Shown here piece after piece: positions 8,240 through 18,245 of a DNA stretch of 64,000 bases. The stretch comes from an uncultured Pelagibacteraceae bacterium (lineage in GTDB: Bacteria; Pseudomonadota; Alphaproteobacteria; Pelagibacterales; Pelagibacteraceae). The DNA is taken from NCBI GenBank assembly GCA_902569415.1, contig CACFUH010000002.1:1-64000 (forward strand). The letters run 5' to 3'. Every line of letters begins with the position of its first letter. Position 1 is the first letter of the stretch. Both the position numbers and the translations under genes were made by a program. The notes below the pieces were generated by a model, which was given only the letters and a program-made list of their open reading frames with translations, did not search any database and was not told the origin of the DNA.

Positions 8240-11007
8240 TGAGCTCAGAAAAAAGAAAAATTGCATATATAGATGGTAAACCATATGAAATTGGTTCTAA
8301 ACATACTTCTATTTTAAAATTTGTAAAAAGTTATCTTGGAGAAAAAAAAGTACCAACTTTATGCGACGACCCTAATCTTGCCCCTTATGGAGCTTGTCGA
8401 GTTTGTTCAGTCGAAGTTGCTTTAGAAAAAGATGGACCAACAAAAGTAGTAGCTTCATGCCATACTCCTGTTGGTGAAAATCAACATATTTTTACCAATA
8501 ATGAAAATTTAACAGATCTAAGAAAAAATATTGTTGAATTAGTTTTAACAGATCATCCGATGGAATGTGGAACTTGTGAAGTAAATAATAACTGTGAACT
8601 TCAGGATGTTGCTAAGGACTTAGGTATATCTGATCATAGATATAATAGTCCAAAACAACATAAAGGTATTCCTAGAGATACTTCTCATGATTATATGAGA
8701 ATGAACCTAGATAATTGTATTAATTGTGGAAGATGCGTAAGAGCCTGTGATGAAATTCAAGGTTCATTTGTTTTAACAATGAGTGGTAGGGGATTTGAAT
8801 CTAGAATTACAACAGATAACGATATGTTATTTGGAGATTCATCTTGTGTATCATGTGGTGCGTGTGCTCATACATGCCCAACAGACGCTATATCTGATGT
8901 GTTTCAGTCAAAATCAACTGCTGTTGATGAAAAAGTAAGAACCACATGTTCTTATTGTGGTGTCGGTTGTAATTTGGAAGCTTCTATTAAAGATAAAAAA
9001 GTTATTGCTATAGATACTCCAAAAGAAACAGAAGTAAATGCAGGACACACATGTATTAAAGGTAGATATGCATTTGGTTTTTATGATCATCCAGATAGAT
9101 TGAAAACTCCATTAATTAAAAGAAATGGCAAATTTGAAGAAGCATCATGGGATGAGGCATATGACTTTATTAAAAAAGAATTAAATAGAATTATAAAAGC
9201 AAATGGTCCTGATGCAGTTGCGGGTATTTCTTCAGCTAGATGTACTAATGAAGAAAATTATGTTTTTCAAAAAATGATTAGAGCAGCAGTTGGAACTAAT
9301 AATATTGATTGTTGTGCAAGAATTTGTCACTCGCCTACCGCTTGGGGAATGCAACAAACTTTTGGTACTGGAGCGGCAACAAATTCTACAGAAGACATTT
9401 ACCATGCAGATTTATTTATGGTTATTGGTGCTAATCCGACAAATGCCCATCCTGTAACTGGTGCAAAAATCAAACAACAAGTAATGAAGGGTAAAAAATT
9501 AATAGTATTAGATCCTATTACCACTGAACTTGCGAAACTTGCTGATTATCATATTAAGTTAAGACCTGGAACGAATGTGGCTGTATTAAATATGATGTTG
9601 CATTTTATTATAAAATCAAAACTTTATGATAAAGACTTCGTCAGAGATAGAACTGAAGGTTTTGATAATTTTTTAAAAGAAATTGAAAGACAAGATATGG
9701 ATCAACTAGCTAAAGTTGCGGGTGTGGATAAACAAATGGTTAAGGAGGCAGCTATTGCTTATGCTACAGCGAAAAATTCAATGGAGTTTCATGGTCTTGG
9801 AGTTACTGAACAAGAACAAGGATCAAAAACTGTAATGTTAATTGCTGATCTTGCAATGATAACTGGAAATATTGGAAGAAAAGGAGTTGGGGTTAACCCT
9901 TTAAGAGGACAAAATAATGTACAGGGTGCAGCTGATATGGGATGTCAGCCTCACCAGGGAGCAGGATATTTTGAAGTTTCAGATAAAAAAAATCAAAATT
10001 TTTATACAGAAAAATATGGAGTGGTTCATCCAACAAAAGCTGGGTTAAAAATTCCTCAGATGTTTGATGCAGCTATCAACAAAGAAGTAAAAGCGGTTTG
10101 GATAATTGGAGAAGACATTGTACAAACAGACCCGAATAGTGCTCATGTAGTGGATGCCATGAATTCTCTTGAGTTATTAGTAGTTCAAGAAATTTTTATG
10201 AGTGAAACTGCAAAACTTGCAACTGTAGTATTACCAGGAACAACTTTTTTAGAAAAAGATGGAACATTTACTAACACTGAAAGAAGAATTCAAAGAGTTA
10301 ATAAAGCAGTTCCACCACTACCAGGAACAAAGCCAGATGGTGTTATTGTTACTGATATGATGCAAAAATTAGGATTTGACCAGCCAACTTACGATGCTGA
10401 TCAAGTATTGGCAGAAATAGCAGACGTTGTGCCATTCTTTAAAGGAGTAACAAGAGAAAGACTAGGAAAGTTTGGTTTACAATGGCCTGTACAAGAAGAT
10501 GGTACTGATACTCAAATTTTACATAAAGAAACATTTAAACTTGGAAAAGGTAGACTAAAGAGTTTTGATTTTAAAGAGTCCACTGAAATTGAAACTAATC
10601 AAAAAGATTATCCACTAATTCTAACTACAAGTAGAGTTCTTCAACACTATAATGCTGCTACAATGACAAGACGTACTAGTAATATTAATATTGTATCGGA
10701 AGATGTATTATTAATACATCCTAAAGATGCTAAGAAAAGAGATCTAAATACTGGTGATATTGGTAGACTTTATTCTGGCCGTGGTGAAGTAGCTTTAAAA
10801 GTAGAAGTGACTGATAAAGTTAAAGAAGGAATTGTTTTTACAACATTTCATTTTCCTGAACATATGGTTAACATGGTGACTGGACATGGTAAAGATGAAG
10901 AAACTATGTGTGCTGAATATAAAGTTTCATCTGTAGAAGTTCAAAAAATATCTAATCAATTTAAAACTGAAGTTAAACCAAAAGAAAACCAAGCAGAAGT
11001 AAGCTAA
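8239..11007 (+). CDS. fdsA: NAD-dependent formate dehydrogenase alpha subunit (molybdopterin)
   Basis: 2Fe-2S and 4Fe-4S ferredoxin motifs, CSYCGVGCNLE, active-site region CCARICHSPTAWGM with Cys (TGT), molybdopterin-binding domains. Confidence 0.95.
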   Translation: MSSEKRKIAYIDGKPYEIGSKHTSILKFVKSYLGEKKVPTLCDDPNLAPYGACRVCSVEVALEKDGPTKVVASCHTPVGENQHIFTNNENLTDLRKNIVELVLTDHPMECGTCEVNNNCELQDVAKDLGISDHRYNSPKQHKGIPRDTSHDYMRMNLDNCINCGRCVRACDEIQGSFVLTMSGRGFESRITTDNDMLFGDSSCVSCGACAHTCPTDAISDVFQSKSTAVDEKVRTTCSYCGVGCNLEASIKDKKVIAIDTPKETEVNAGHTCIKGRYAFGFYDHPDRLKTPLIKRNGKFEEASWDEAYDFIKKELNRIIKANGPDAVAGISSARCTNEENYVFQKMIRAAVGTNNIDCCARICHSPTAWGMQQTFGTGAATNSTEDIYHADLFMVIGANPTNAHPVTGAKIKQQVMKGKKLIVLDPITTELAKLADYHIKLRPGTNVAVLNMMLHFIIKSKLYDKDFVRDRTEGFDNFLKEIERQDMDQLAKVAGVDKQMVKEAAIAYATAKNSMEFHGLGVTEQEQGSKTVMLIADLAMITGNIGRKGVGVNPLRGQNNVQGAADMGCQPHQGAGYFEVSDKKNQNFYTEKYGVVHPTKAGLKIPQMFDAAINKEVKAVWIIGEDIVQTDPNSAHVVDAMNSLELLVVQEIFMSETAKLATVVLPGTTFLEKDGTFTNTERRIQRVNKAVPPLPGTKPDGVIVTDMMQKLGFDQPTYDADQVLAEIADVVPFFKGVTRERLGKFGLQWPVQEDGTDTQILHKETFKLGKGRLKSFDFKESTEIETNQKDYPLILTTSRVLQHYNAATMTRRTSNINIVSEDVLLIHPKDAKKRDLNTGDIGRLYSGRGEVALKVEVTDKVKEGIVFTTFHFPEHMVNMVTGHGKDEETMCAEYKVSSVEVQKISNQFKTEVKPKENQAEVS

Positions 11008-11013
11008 TTTAAA

Positions 11014-12465
11014 ATGACCATTGGTTGGCGCTTTGATAATACTTATTCAAAGTTACCTGATCCTTTTATTTCTAACATATCTCCTATTCCAGTAAAATCA
11101 CCAGAATTAATAATTTTAAATGATAATTTGGGAAAACAATTAGGACTAAATTTTTCTTTGATTAGCAAAAAAGAATTATCAAATTTATTTTCAGGAAATT
11201 CACTCCCTGAAGGATCTAAATCTATTGCGCAAGCTTATGCGGGTCATCAATTTGGTCATTTTACTATGCTTGGAGATGGCCGAGCAGTTTTGATGGGTGA
11301 ACATATATCAAAAAATAATGAAAGATTTGATATTCAATTTAAAGGATCAGGACAAACACCTTTTTCAAGAAATGGTGATGGTAGAGCTGCACTAGGACCA
11401 ATGTTAAGGGAATATATAATTAGTGAAGCAATGTATTCACTAAATATACCAACAACAAGAAGTTTGGCAGTAGTTAAAACTGGTGAAGATGTAGTAAGAG
11501 AAAATATATTACAAGGTGCCATACTAACCAGAGTTGCTTCTAGTCATTTAAGAGTTGGAACATTTCAATATGTTGCTATGAGAAATAACGAAAGAGAACT
11601 AAGAACTTTAGTTGATTACACAATAAATCGTCATTATCCAAATATTAAAAAATCTAAAAATAAAGCACTAGATTTATTAAAAGTTTTAATTGAACTTCAA
11701 ATTGACTTGGTGGTTAATTGGATGAGAGTTGGTTTTATCCATGGTGTTATGAACACAGACAACATGTCTATCTCCGGTGAAACAATTGATTATGGCCCAT
11801 GTGCTTTTATGGATACTTATGATCCACAAACTGTTTTTAGTTCTATAGATGAACTTGGAAGATACGCTTATTTTAACCAACCTAGTATCACTAAATGGAA
11901 CTTAGCAAGATTTGCGGAATGTTTAATACCTCTTATTGATCCAAAAAAAGATAAAGCTATTGAGATTGCTACTGAAACAATAAATAGTTTCGACAAAAGT
12001 TATGAGACTAAATGGATTAATATGATGAGAGACAAGTTGGGTTTATTCGGTCAAGATCAAAAAGATCAGGTTTTAATAATAGATTTATTGACCTGGATGC
12101 ACAAAAATAAAGCTGACTATACAAATACATTTTGTTTTTTAATGGATGAAAACTTTCAACACAATAAAATCTATGATGATGAAAACTTCCTTTTATGGAA
12201 AGAAAGATGGAAAGAAAGGCTAAAGCTAAATAATAATACTCCTGAAAAGTATTTAAATTTAATGAAATCAGTTAATCCTTTAGTTATTCCAAGAAACCAC
12301 AAAGTAGAAGAAGTATTAGAATCTGCGAATAATAATGATTTATCTCTATTAAAAAAATTAATTAAAGTATTAGAAAAACCATATGAAAAATCAAAAGAAA
12401 ATATTGATTATCAATCCCCTGCTCCAATTAGTGATAAAAAATATAAAACTTTTTGTGGTACTTGA
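11014..12465 (+). CDS. selO: SelO/YdiU (UPF0061) pseudokinase, probable protein adenylyltransferase
   Basis: YAGHQFGHFTMLGDGRAVLMGE, FDIQFKGSGQTPFSRNGDGRAALGPMLREY, HGVMNTDNMSISGETIDYGPCAFMD; C-terminal ...FCGT. Confidence 0.93.
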   Translation: MTIGWRFDNTYSKLPDPFISNISPIPVKSPELIILNDNLGKQLGLNFSLISKKELSNLFSGNSLPEGSKSIAQAYAGHQFGHFTMLGDGRAVLMGEHISKNNERFDIQFKGSGQTPFSRNGDGRAALGPMLREYIISEAMYSLNIPTTRSLAVVKTGEDVVRENILQGAILTRVASSHLRVGTFQYVAMRNNERELRTLVDYTINRHYPNIKKSKNKALDLLKVLIELQIDLVVNWMRVGFIHGVMNTDNMSISGETIDYGPCAFMDTYDPQTVFSSIDELGRYAYFNQPSITKWNLARFAECLIPLIDPKKDKAIEIATETINSFDKSYETKWINMMRDKLGLFGQDQKDQVLIIDLLTWMHKNKADYTNTFCFLMDENFQHNKIYDDENFLLWKERWKERLKLNNNTPEKYLNLMKSVNPLVIPRNHKVEEVLESANNNDLSLLKKLIKVLEKPYEKSKENIDYQSPAPISDKKYKTFCGT

Positions 12466-12470
12466 TAATA

Positions 12471-13574
12471 TTATAAAACGTAAGGTTCGGGTCTAACCTT
12501 GTTATCTAAAACTCTTTCAACAGCAAAATCACTAATATCAATTGTTTGATATGATCCAGTTGTAATTAATTCAGTTAAAGCTCTGCCTATTCCTGGGGCT
12601 TGCATTAATCCTCTTCCAGTAAAACCTGATGCTAAATAAACGTTTTCATATTTAGGGTGCTTACCAACAACAGCATTATTATCTAACTTATTACAATCAT
12701 AATATCCTGCCCATCCACCAGTTAATTTTAATTCCTCAAATGCAGGAATTCTTTTTGCAAGAGCTGGCCAAACTAGTTCTTCGAAATCATTCCAAGCTGG
12801 TTCCAAATCTGTTGCATCAAATACAGAATGAGGTGATCCAGCTAAATATTCTTTTCCCTCTGGTCTCCAATAAACGCCTGTTGTTAAATCTCCAGTTAAA
12901 GGCATTTCGGGAATATGTTTTGGGCACTTAACCCTAAATACAGTATGCTTTTGTGGAACTACCGGAATGTCATCTAGCAATTCTTTTGTCCAACACCCAG
13001 CTGCTGAAATAATAGTTTTAGCTTTTATTTCTGAAATACTTTTCACTTCACCTTTAATAAACTCTGCTCCAAGTTCTATAGCCTTGCTTTTTAAAGCGCT
13101 ATGAAACATAAATGGGTCAATCCAACCTTCACTTTTGTTATCTGTGAAAGTTGCTGTTTCAATTCCTTCATTATTAATATATGGAAATACTTTTTTTAAT
13201 TCAGAACCTTTAATATTTTTGGTTCCTGCTTCACAAGCTTTATGATTTTCTAATGCCCTGTATTGCTCTTCGGCATGCTCAGGCCCAAACATTAATAAAT
13301 ATCCATTTGGGACCATGCTTGCAGTAGGGTTAGGATTTTTATCCGTTTTTAGCAACTCTGGTATTTGATAAATAAATTCTCTAGCAAATTTACCAAGCAA
13401 AATATTCTCTTTTTGAAAAAATTGCCTTCTAAAACCCCCAAGAGATAATGGAAAAGAAGCATTTTTATATGTTGGATCTCTTTCTATAACTTTTACTTTT
13501 CTTCCTTCCTTAGATAAAAAATAAGCACTTGCTGCTCCAATTATGCCGCCTCCAATAATTACAACATCATCCAT
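12471..13574 (-). CDS. FAD-dependent oxidoreductase (DAO family)
   Basis: N-terminal VVIIGGGIIGAASAYFLSKEGRKVKVIERD; C-terminal YLASGFTGRGLMQAPGIG. Confidence 0.88.
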   Translation of the reverse strand: MDDVVIIGGGIIGAASAYFLSKEGRKVKVIERDPTYKNASFPLSLGGFRRQFFQKENILLGKFAREFIYQIPELLKTDKNPNPTASMVPNGYLLMFGPEHAEEQYRALENHKACEAGTKNIKGSELKKVFPYINNEGIETATFTDNKSEGWIDPFMFHSALKSKAIELGAEFIKGEVKSISEIKAKTIISAAGCWTKELLDDIPVVPQKHTVFRVKCPKHIPEMPLTGDLTTGVYWRPEGKEYLAGSPHSVFDATDLEPAWNDFEELVWPALAKRIPAFEELKLTGGWAGYYDCNKLDNNAVVGKHPKYENVYLASGFTGRGLMQAPGIGRALTELITTGSYQTIDISDFAVERVLDNKVRPEPYVL

Positions 13575-13640
13575 ATATAAATATTATAAATTTAATTTAT
13601 TCATAAATATAACTATGTAAATATGTTATAGTTTCAAATC

Positions 13641-14399
13641 ATGAAAAAAGTAATATGGATAACTGGCGCAAGCAGTGGGATTGGTAAAGCTTTAGCATTG
13701 AAATTTGCGAATGAAAACTGGAGTGTTGCAATCTCTGCTAGAAGAGAAAATATTTTAAAAGAAATATCCGAATCTCACGGAAATATTAAATCTTTTCCAT
13801 TAGATGTTACTGATCAAGCAAAATGCAAAGAAGTATTTGAACAGATTAAAAGTCATTATGGGAATGTGGACATCTGCTTTTTTTCTACTGGAACTTGGAA
13901 TCCAAAAAAAGAGAAAGATATAGATGTTGAGCAAATAGAGAATGTTTTTAAGGTTAATTTCTTTGGTACAGTCAATAGCATTAAGGCTGTTGAAGAATAT
14001 TTCAAAAATAAGAATAGCGGTATAATTACTATTGTATCCTCAATTGCTGGATATAGAGGTTTGCCTAATTCAACAGGATATGGTCCTTCAAAATCTGCTT
14101 TAAACAATTTAGCTGAGAGCTTATATTTTGACTTTGGAAGACACAATGTAAGAATTTGTTTAGTCTCTCCAGGTTTTATTAAAACACCAATGACAGACAA
14201 AAATGATTTCAAAATGCCATTTTTAAAAACATCAGAATTTGCAGCTGATAAAATTTATGATGGTTTAATAAATAAAAATAATTTTGAAATACATTTTCCT
14301 AAAGAGCTTACATTAACTCTTAAGTTGTTTGGCCTTTTACCAAGTAAAATTTATTTTTATTTAGTGAAAAAACTTACAAAATTTCAAAAAAAAAATTAA
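13641..14399 (+). CDS. short-chain dehydrogenase/reductase
   Basis: WITGASSGIGKALA, catalytic Ser plus YGPSK, VSPGFIKTPM. Confidence 0.92.
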   Translation: MKKVIWITGASSGIGKALALKFANENWSVAISARRENILKEISESHGNIKSFPLDVTDQAKCKEVFEQIKSHYGNVDICFFSTGTWNPKKEKDIDVEQIENVFKVNFFGTVNSIKAVEEYFKNKNSGIITIVSSIAGYRGLPNSTGYGPSKSALNNLAESLYFDFGRHNVRICLVSPGFIKTPMTDKNDFKMPFLKTSEFAADKIYDGLINKNNFEIHFPKELTLTLKLFGLLPSKIYFYLVKKLTKFQKKN

Positions 14400-14923
14400 T
14401 CTTTAACAAACATAACTGTAAGTTCAGCAACTTTTATACCAAACTTCGTCATTGTTGCTCTATTAATAGCAACTCTTTCATCTTGCATGAATATCCAATC
14501 ATCAAAAGTAATTTTCATTTCTCTGCCTTTTACTGGAACTAACAAAACATACTCAAATTTAAATGCCGGTCCATATGAATAGCCTTTAGCAGTTCCCACA
14601 ACATCTCCTGCTGTGCCTTCATAATTATGTTCATCAATTTTATCAATTTTCCATTGTCTTGTTTGGATTTCTCCATCATTCCAAATAAACTTTTCATCTA
14701 AAATTAGTTGTTTACCGTCCCATGTGCCATTAAGATCAGCAGAAAATTGTCGTGTTACTTTTCCCGATCTATTTTGTAAAATTCCCCAAGCTTTTACGTT
14801 GCCTGACATATATTCTTCTATAATTAATCTTGGTTTTTGATCTTTAAAATCTGTTGGTTTCATATTATTTCCTGAACAACTAGTTAATAAAATTGTTACA
14901 ATTAATGCAAATATTATTTTCAT
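14396..14923 (-). CDS. DUF3833 family lipoprotein
   Basis: Lipobox-like LLTSCSG; FKDQKPRLIIEEYMSGNVKAWGILQNRSGKVTRQF. Confidence 0.85.
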   Translation of the reverse strand: MKIIFALIVTILLTSCSGNNMKPTDFKDQKPRLIIEEYMSGNVKAWGILQNRSGKVTRQFSADLNGTWDGKQLILDEKFIWNDGEIQTRQWKIDKIDEHNYEGTAGDVVGTAKGYSYGPAFKFEYVLLVPVKGREMKITFDDWIFMQDERVAINRATMTKFGIKVAELTVMFVKD

Positions 14924-14927
14924 TTTT

Positions 14928-16106
14928 TTATTTGTTGCATAAAGAAAATTGTATTAAATCTATATTTTTTGATTTAAAGCCTGCTTCGCAATAAGATAAA
15001 TAAAATTCCCACATTTTTTTAAAATTTAAATCAAATCCTTGTTCTTTAATCAAGTCCCACTTTTTGTTGAACTCTTTTCTCCAAATTATTAAAGTATCGG
15101 AATAGTGTTTTGAATAAGAATTATATTCATTAAATTTTAGTCCATTATCTTCTGCGTATTTATGCAAACTTTTTTTTGAAGGTAAAAACCCGCCAGGAAA
15201 GATGTATTTTTGAATAAAGTCTTGTTTATTTTTGTATCTATCAAATAAACTGTCATCGATAGTAATTGCTTGTATTCCAGCATTACCTTGAATAGAAAGA
15301 TTTTTTTTAATTGTATTAAAATAGCTTTGTAAATAATTCTGACCTACAGCCTCAATCATTTCAATTGATGCTATTGAGTCATATTTTCCTTTTAAATCTC
15401 TGTAATCTTTAATCTCTAAATTAATTTTTTCATTAAGACCTGCTTTATAAATTCGTTCTTTAGTAAATTCATATTGCTTTTTAGATATTGTGATGCAATC
15501 TAATTTAACATTGTAATTTTTACCTAAATATTCTGCAAACCCTCCCCATCCACAACCAATCTCTAAAACTTTGCTGTTATCTCTTGGTTTTAGAAGATTA
15601 ATTAGTTTTTGATATTTGTTATTTTGAGCATCTGATAAATTTTGACCATCATTTTCAAATATTGCACTTGAATAAGTTAAAGTTTCATCAAGCCATAAGG
15701 AAAAGAAATCATTTCCAAGATCATAGTGTTTAGCAATATTTTCTTTACTTCTTTTTTTGGTATTTTTAATAATTTTATTTTTTAAAAAATTTATTGCAGA
15801 AAAATCTAAAATTCCTGAGAACTTATAAATTAATTTTATATTTTTAGCGGTAATCTCTATTAAATTTGAAAGATTATCAGTTTCAAAATAACCTTGCATG
15901 TAACTCTCTGCTAGGCCGATGCTACCATTTTTGATTAAATTATAATTTAAACTTGGGTGTTTAATTTCTATTCTTGCTTTAAGTTTTTCATTTATATTTC
16001 CAAATTTTAATATTTCACCATCGAAATTTGTTATTTCTAAAAAACCATGTTTTATATTTTTTAGTGTTTTAAAAACTATTAAATCTGAAATTTTATCTAC
16101 GATCAT
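14928..16106 (-). CDS. cyclopropane-fatty-acyl-phospholipid synthase family methyltransferase
   Basis: KENIAKHYDLGNDFFSLWLDETLTYSSAIF, VLEIGCGWGGFAEYLG, IEMIEAVG. Confidence 0.92.
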   Translation of the reverse strand: MIVDKISDLIVFKTLKNIKHGFLEITNFDGEILKFGNINEKLKARIEIKHPSLNYNLIKNGSIGLAESYMQGYFETDNLSNLIEITAKNIKLIYKFSGILDFSAINFLKNKIIKNTKKRSKENIAKHYDLGNDFFSLWLDETLTYSSAIFENDGQNLSDAQNNKYQKLINLLKPRDNSKVLEIGCGWGGFAEYLGKNYNVKLDCITISKKQYEFTKERIYKAGLNEKINLEIKDYRDLKGKYDSIASIEMIEAVGQNYLQSYFNTIKKNLSIQGNAGIQAITIDDSLFDRYKNKQDFIQKYIFPGGFLPSKKSLHKYAEDNGLKFNEYNSYSKHYSDTLIIWRKEFNKKWDLIKEQGFDLNFKKMWEFYLSYCEAGFKSKNIDLIQFSLCNK

Positions 16107-16873
16107 TAATTTTCTAAACTTATATTATTTTTAATATTTAATTTTTTTTTCACAAATTTAATGCCTTTAATCCACAATTTAAATGCTTCAAAATGTATTG
16201 CGGCAATAATTTTGAAGGTCATTAATGGATGACGTAAATAAGATAAAATTAGGTTTTTATTATTAAGATCAATTCTATTTCCATCTTGAGATGCATAAAG
16301 AAGCTTTCCTTCATCATCATATTGATCAATAATTAATGAAATTTTGTTATCGGGCTTTCGAATCTTAAAGAAATATGTACAATTCATTTCAATAAATGGT
16401 GATACATGAAATTTTTTTTTACATGTATTTTTAATTAAATTGTCATTTTCATTTATTTTAAATATATATGTATGCTGTTCACCAAAGGTATTTTTAACTT
16501 CATATAAAATTGATATCAATTCTGAATTTTTATTATAAATAAAAAAAACACTCAAAGGATTAAAAACATAACCAAAAATTCTTGGATAACACAAAAGTTT
16601 AATCTTAATTTCTTCTGTATTTATTTTATTTTCTATTAAATTTTTTATAACCCATTCCTTTAACGATGTTCCATCCCTGGGACCATGATCTAGATCATAA
16701 AAACTAATAATATTAAATTTATTATGTGAAAAAATTTTTAATGATCTATCTAATAAATTTATATCAGATAGATCTAATAATATTGAAAAAACTTTATATT
16801 TGAAAAAATGAATTTTAGGTTTAAATCTTTTATGAATTACTTTGCCAATATAAATTGAAGATTCTTTAATCAT
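16106..16873 (-). CDS. DUF1365 family protein
   Basis: IYIGKVIHKRFKPKIHFFKYKVF, YPRIFGYVFNPLSVFF, KKFHVSPF. Confidence 0.88.
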   Translation of the reverse strand: MIKESSIYIGKVIHKRFKPKIHFFKYKVFSILLDLSDINLLDRSLKIFSHNKFNIISFYDLDHGPRDGTSLKEWVIKNLIENKINTEEIKIKLLCYPRIFGYVFNPLSVFFIYNKNSELISILYEVKNTFGEQHTYIFKINENDNLIKNTCKKKFHVSPFIEMNCTYFFKIRKPDNKISLIIDQYDDEGKLLYASQDGNRIDLNNKNLILSYLRHPLMTFKIIAAIHFEAFKLWIKGIKFVKKKLNIKNNISLEN

Positions 16874-18113
16874 TAATACTTTTCATCATTTCAATGGAAG
16901 ATTTTAATCCATCTTCATGAAATCCATAGCCAAAATAACTTCCACAAAACAAAATATTTTCTTTATTTTGGATTAAATTGAGTTGATTTTGATGATCTAG
17001 TGCTTGGCTATCATAATAAGGATGTGTAAATTTAACTTTTTTAAATATTTTATTTTCTGATATTTCTGAAAAAGGATTGATAGTTAAGAAAATATTTGTG
17101 TTAATATTTAAATTTTGTAGTTGATTAAGCCAATATGTTACTGATGTTTTGTTATTATTATCTATATTCATAGATGAATTCCAGGAGCACCATGCTTTTC
17201 TATTTGTTGGCATAAGCGATTCATCGGTATGAATAATCGCCATATTTTCTCTATATTTAAAGTTTTTTAATATTTTAACCTCATCTAATGTAGGTTTTTC
17301 AATCAAATTTAATGCTTCATCTGCATGTGTTGCAATAACTACTTTATCATAGTTAAAAAATTCATTTTCTCCTCCATAAAATATTTTGATGCCTCGGGTA
17401 TTTCTTTGAATTTTATTTATTGGGTAGTTTTTAAAATTCTCTCCTGATATTTGATTAATTATTTTATCTATATACGTTTTACTTCTTTTAGCAACAGTAT
17501 ACCATTGGGGTCTATTTTTTAATTTAAACAATCCGTGATTTTGAAAAAAATTAATAAAAAACTTTAAAGGCATTTGTGAAGCTTCATAAGGTGGCATCGA
17601 CCAGATTGCGGACACCATTGGTATTATATGATAATTAATAAAATAATCAGACAACTTTATTCCTTTTAAATATTCTCCTAGAGTTCTTTGATCGTTAGTG
17701 TTAATGTTTATTTTTTCACAATTATTATAAAAACTAATTATTTCAAAAAACATCTTAATAAATTTTGGTTTTAATAAATTTTTTCTATTCGAAAAAATAC
17801 CGCTTAGCCCTTTTCCACAATATTCAATATCACTATCCTTTACAGATACAGAAAATGACATATCACTTTTTTCAATTTCAATTTTGTTTTCCAAAAAAAA
17901 ATTAATTAAATTTGGATATGTTTTTTTATTAAAAACCATAAATCCTATATCAACTGCTACTTCCTTGTTATCTTCAACTGGAATTTTAATGGTATGTGCA
18001 TGGCCACCAAAATGATCATTTTTTTCAAATAAATCTACGTGATGTTTCTTTGATAAATTATAAGCAGCTCCTAAACCTGATATTCCTGATCCAATAACTG
18101 CAATTTTCATCAA
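16866..18113 (-). CDS. FAD/NAD(P)-binding amine-oxidase-like oxidoreductase
   Basis: MKIAVIGSGISGLGAAYNLSKKHHVDLFEKNDHFGGHAHTI. Confidence 0.9.
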   Translation of the reverse strand: MMKIAVIGSGISGLGAAYNLSKKHHVDLFEKNDHFGGHAHTIKIPVEDNKEVAVDIGFMVFNKKTYPNLINFFLENKIEIEKSDMSFSVSVKDSDIEYCGKGLSGIFSNRKNLLKPKFIKMFFEIISFYNNCEKININTNDQRTLGEYLKGIKLSDYFINYHIIPMVSAIWSMPPYEASQMPLKFFINFFQNHGLFKLKNRPQWYTVAKRSKTYIDKIINQISGENFKNYPINKIQRNTRGIKIFYGGENEFFNYDKVVIATHADEALNLIEKPTLDEVKILKNFKYRENMAIIHTDESLMPTNRKAWCSWNSSMNIDNNNKTSVTYWLNQLQNLNINTNIFLTINPFSEISENKIFKKVKFTHPYYDSQALDHQNQLNLIQNKENILFCGSYFGYGFHEDGLKSSIEMMKSIND

Positions 18114-18245
18114 TTTTTATGATTTTCTCCAGGTAATAATATAAATCCTAGTCCCTATCTTAAAATATTTCTAACACAGAAAATAAAGTCCTTCCAACTA
18201 AATTAATAGTTTGGGGTACAAATAAAGTCTAATTAAATAGCTAAA

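Noticed and set aside
12480-12500. tRNA T-loop-like GGTTCGGGTCTAACC
   Set aside because: Lies inside the coding end of the FAD oxidoreductase; no cloverleaf around it. No tRNA recognised anywhere in the window.
13856-14212. 118-aa minus-strand ORF
   Set aside because: Antisense to the SDR gene, whose motifs are clear.
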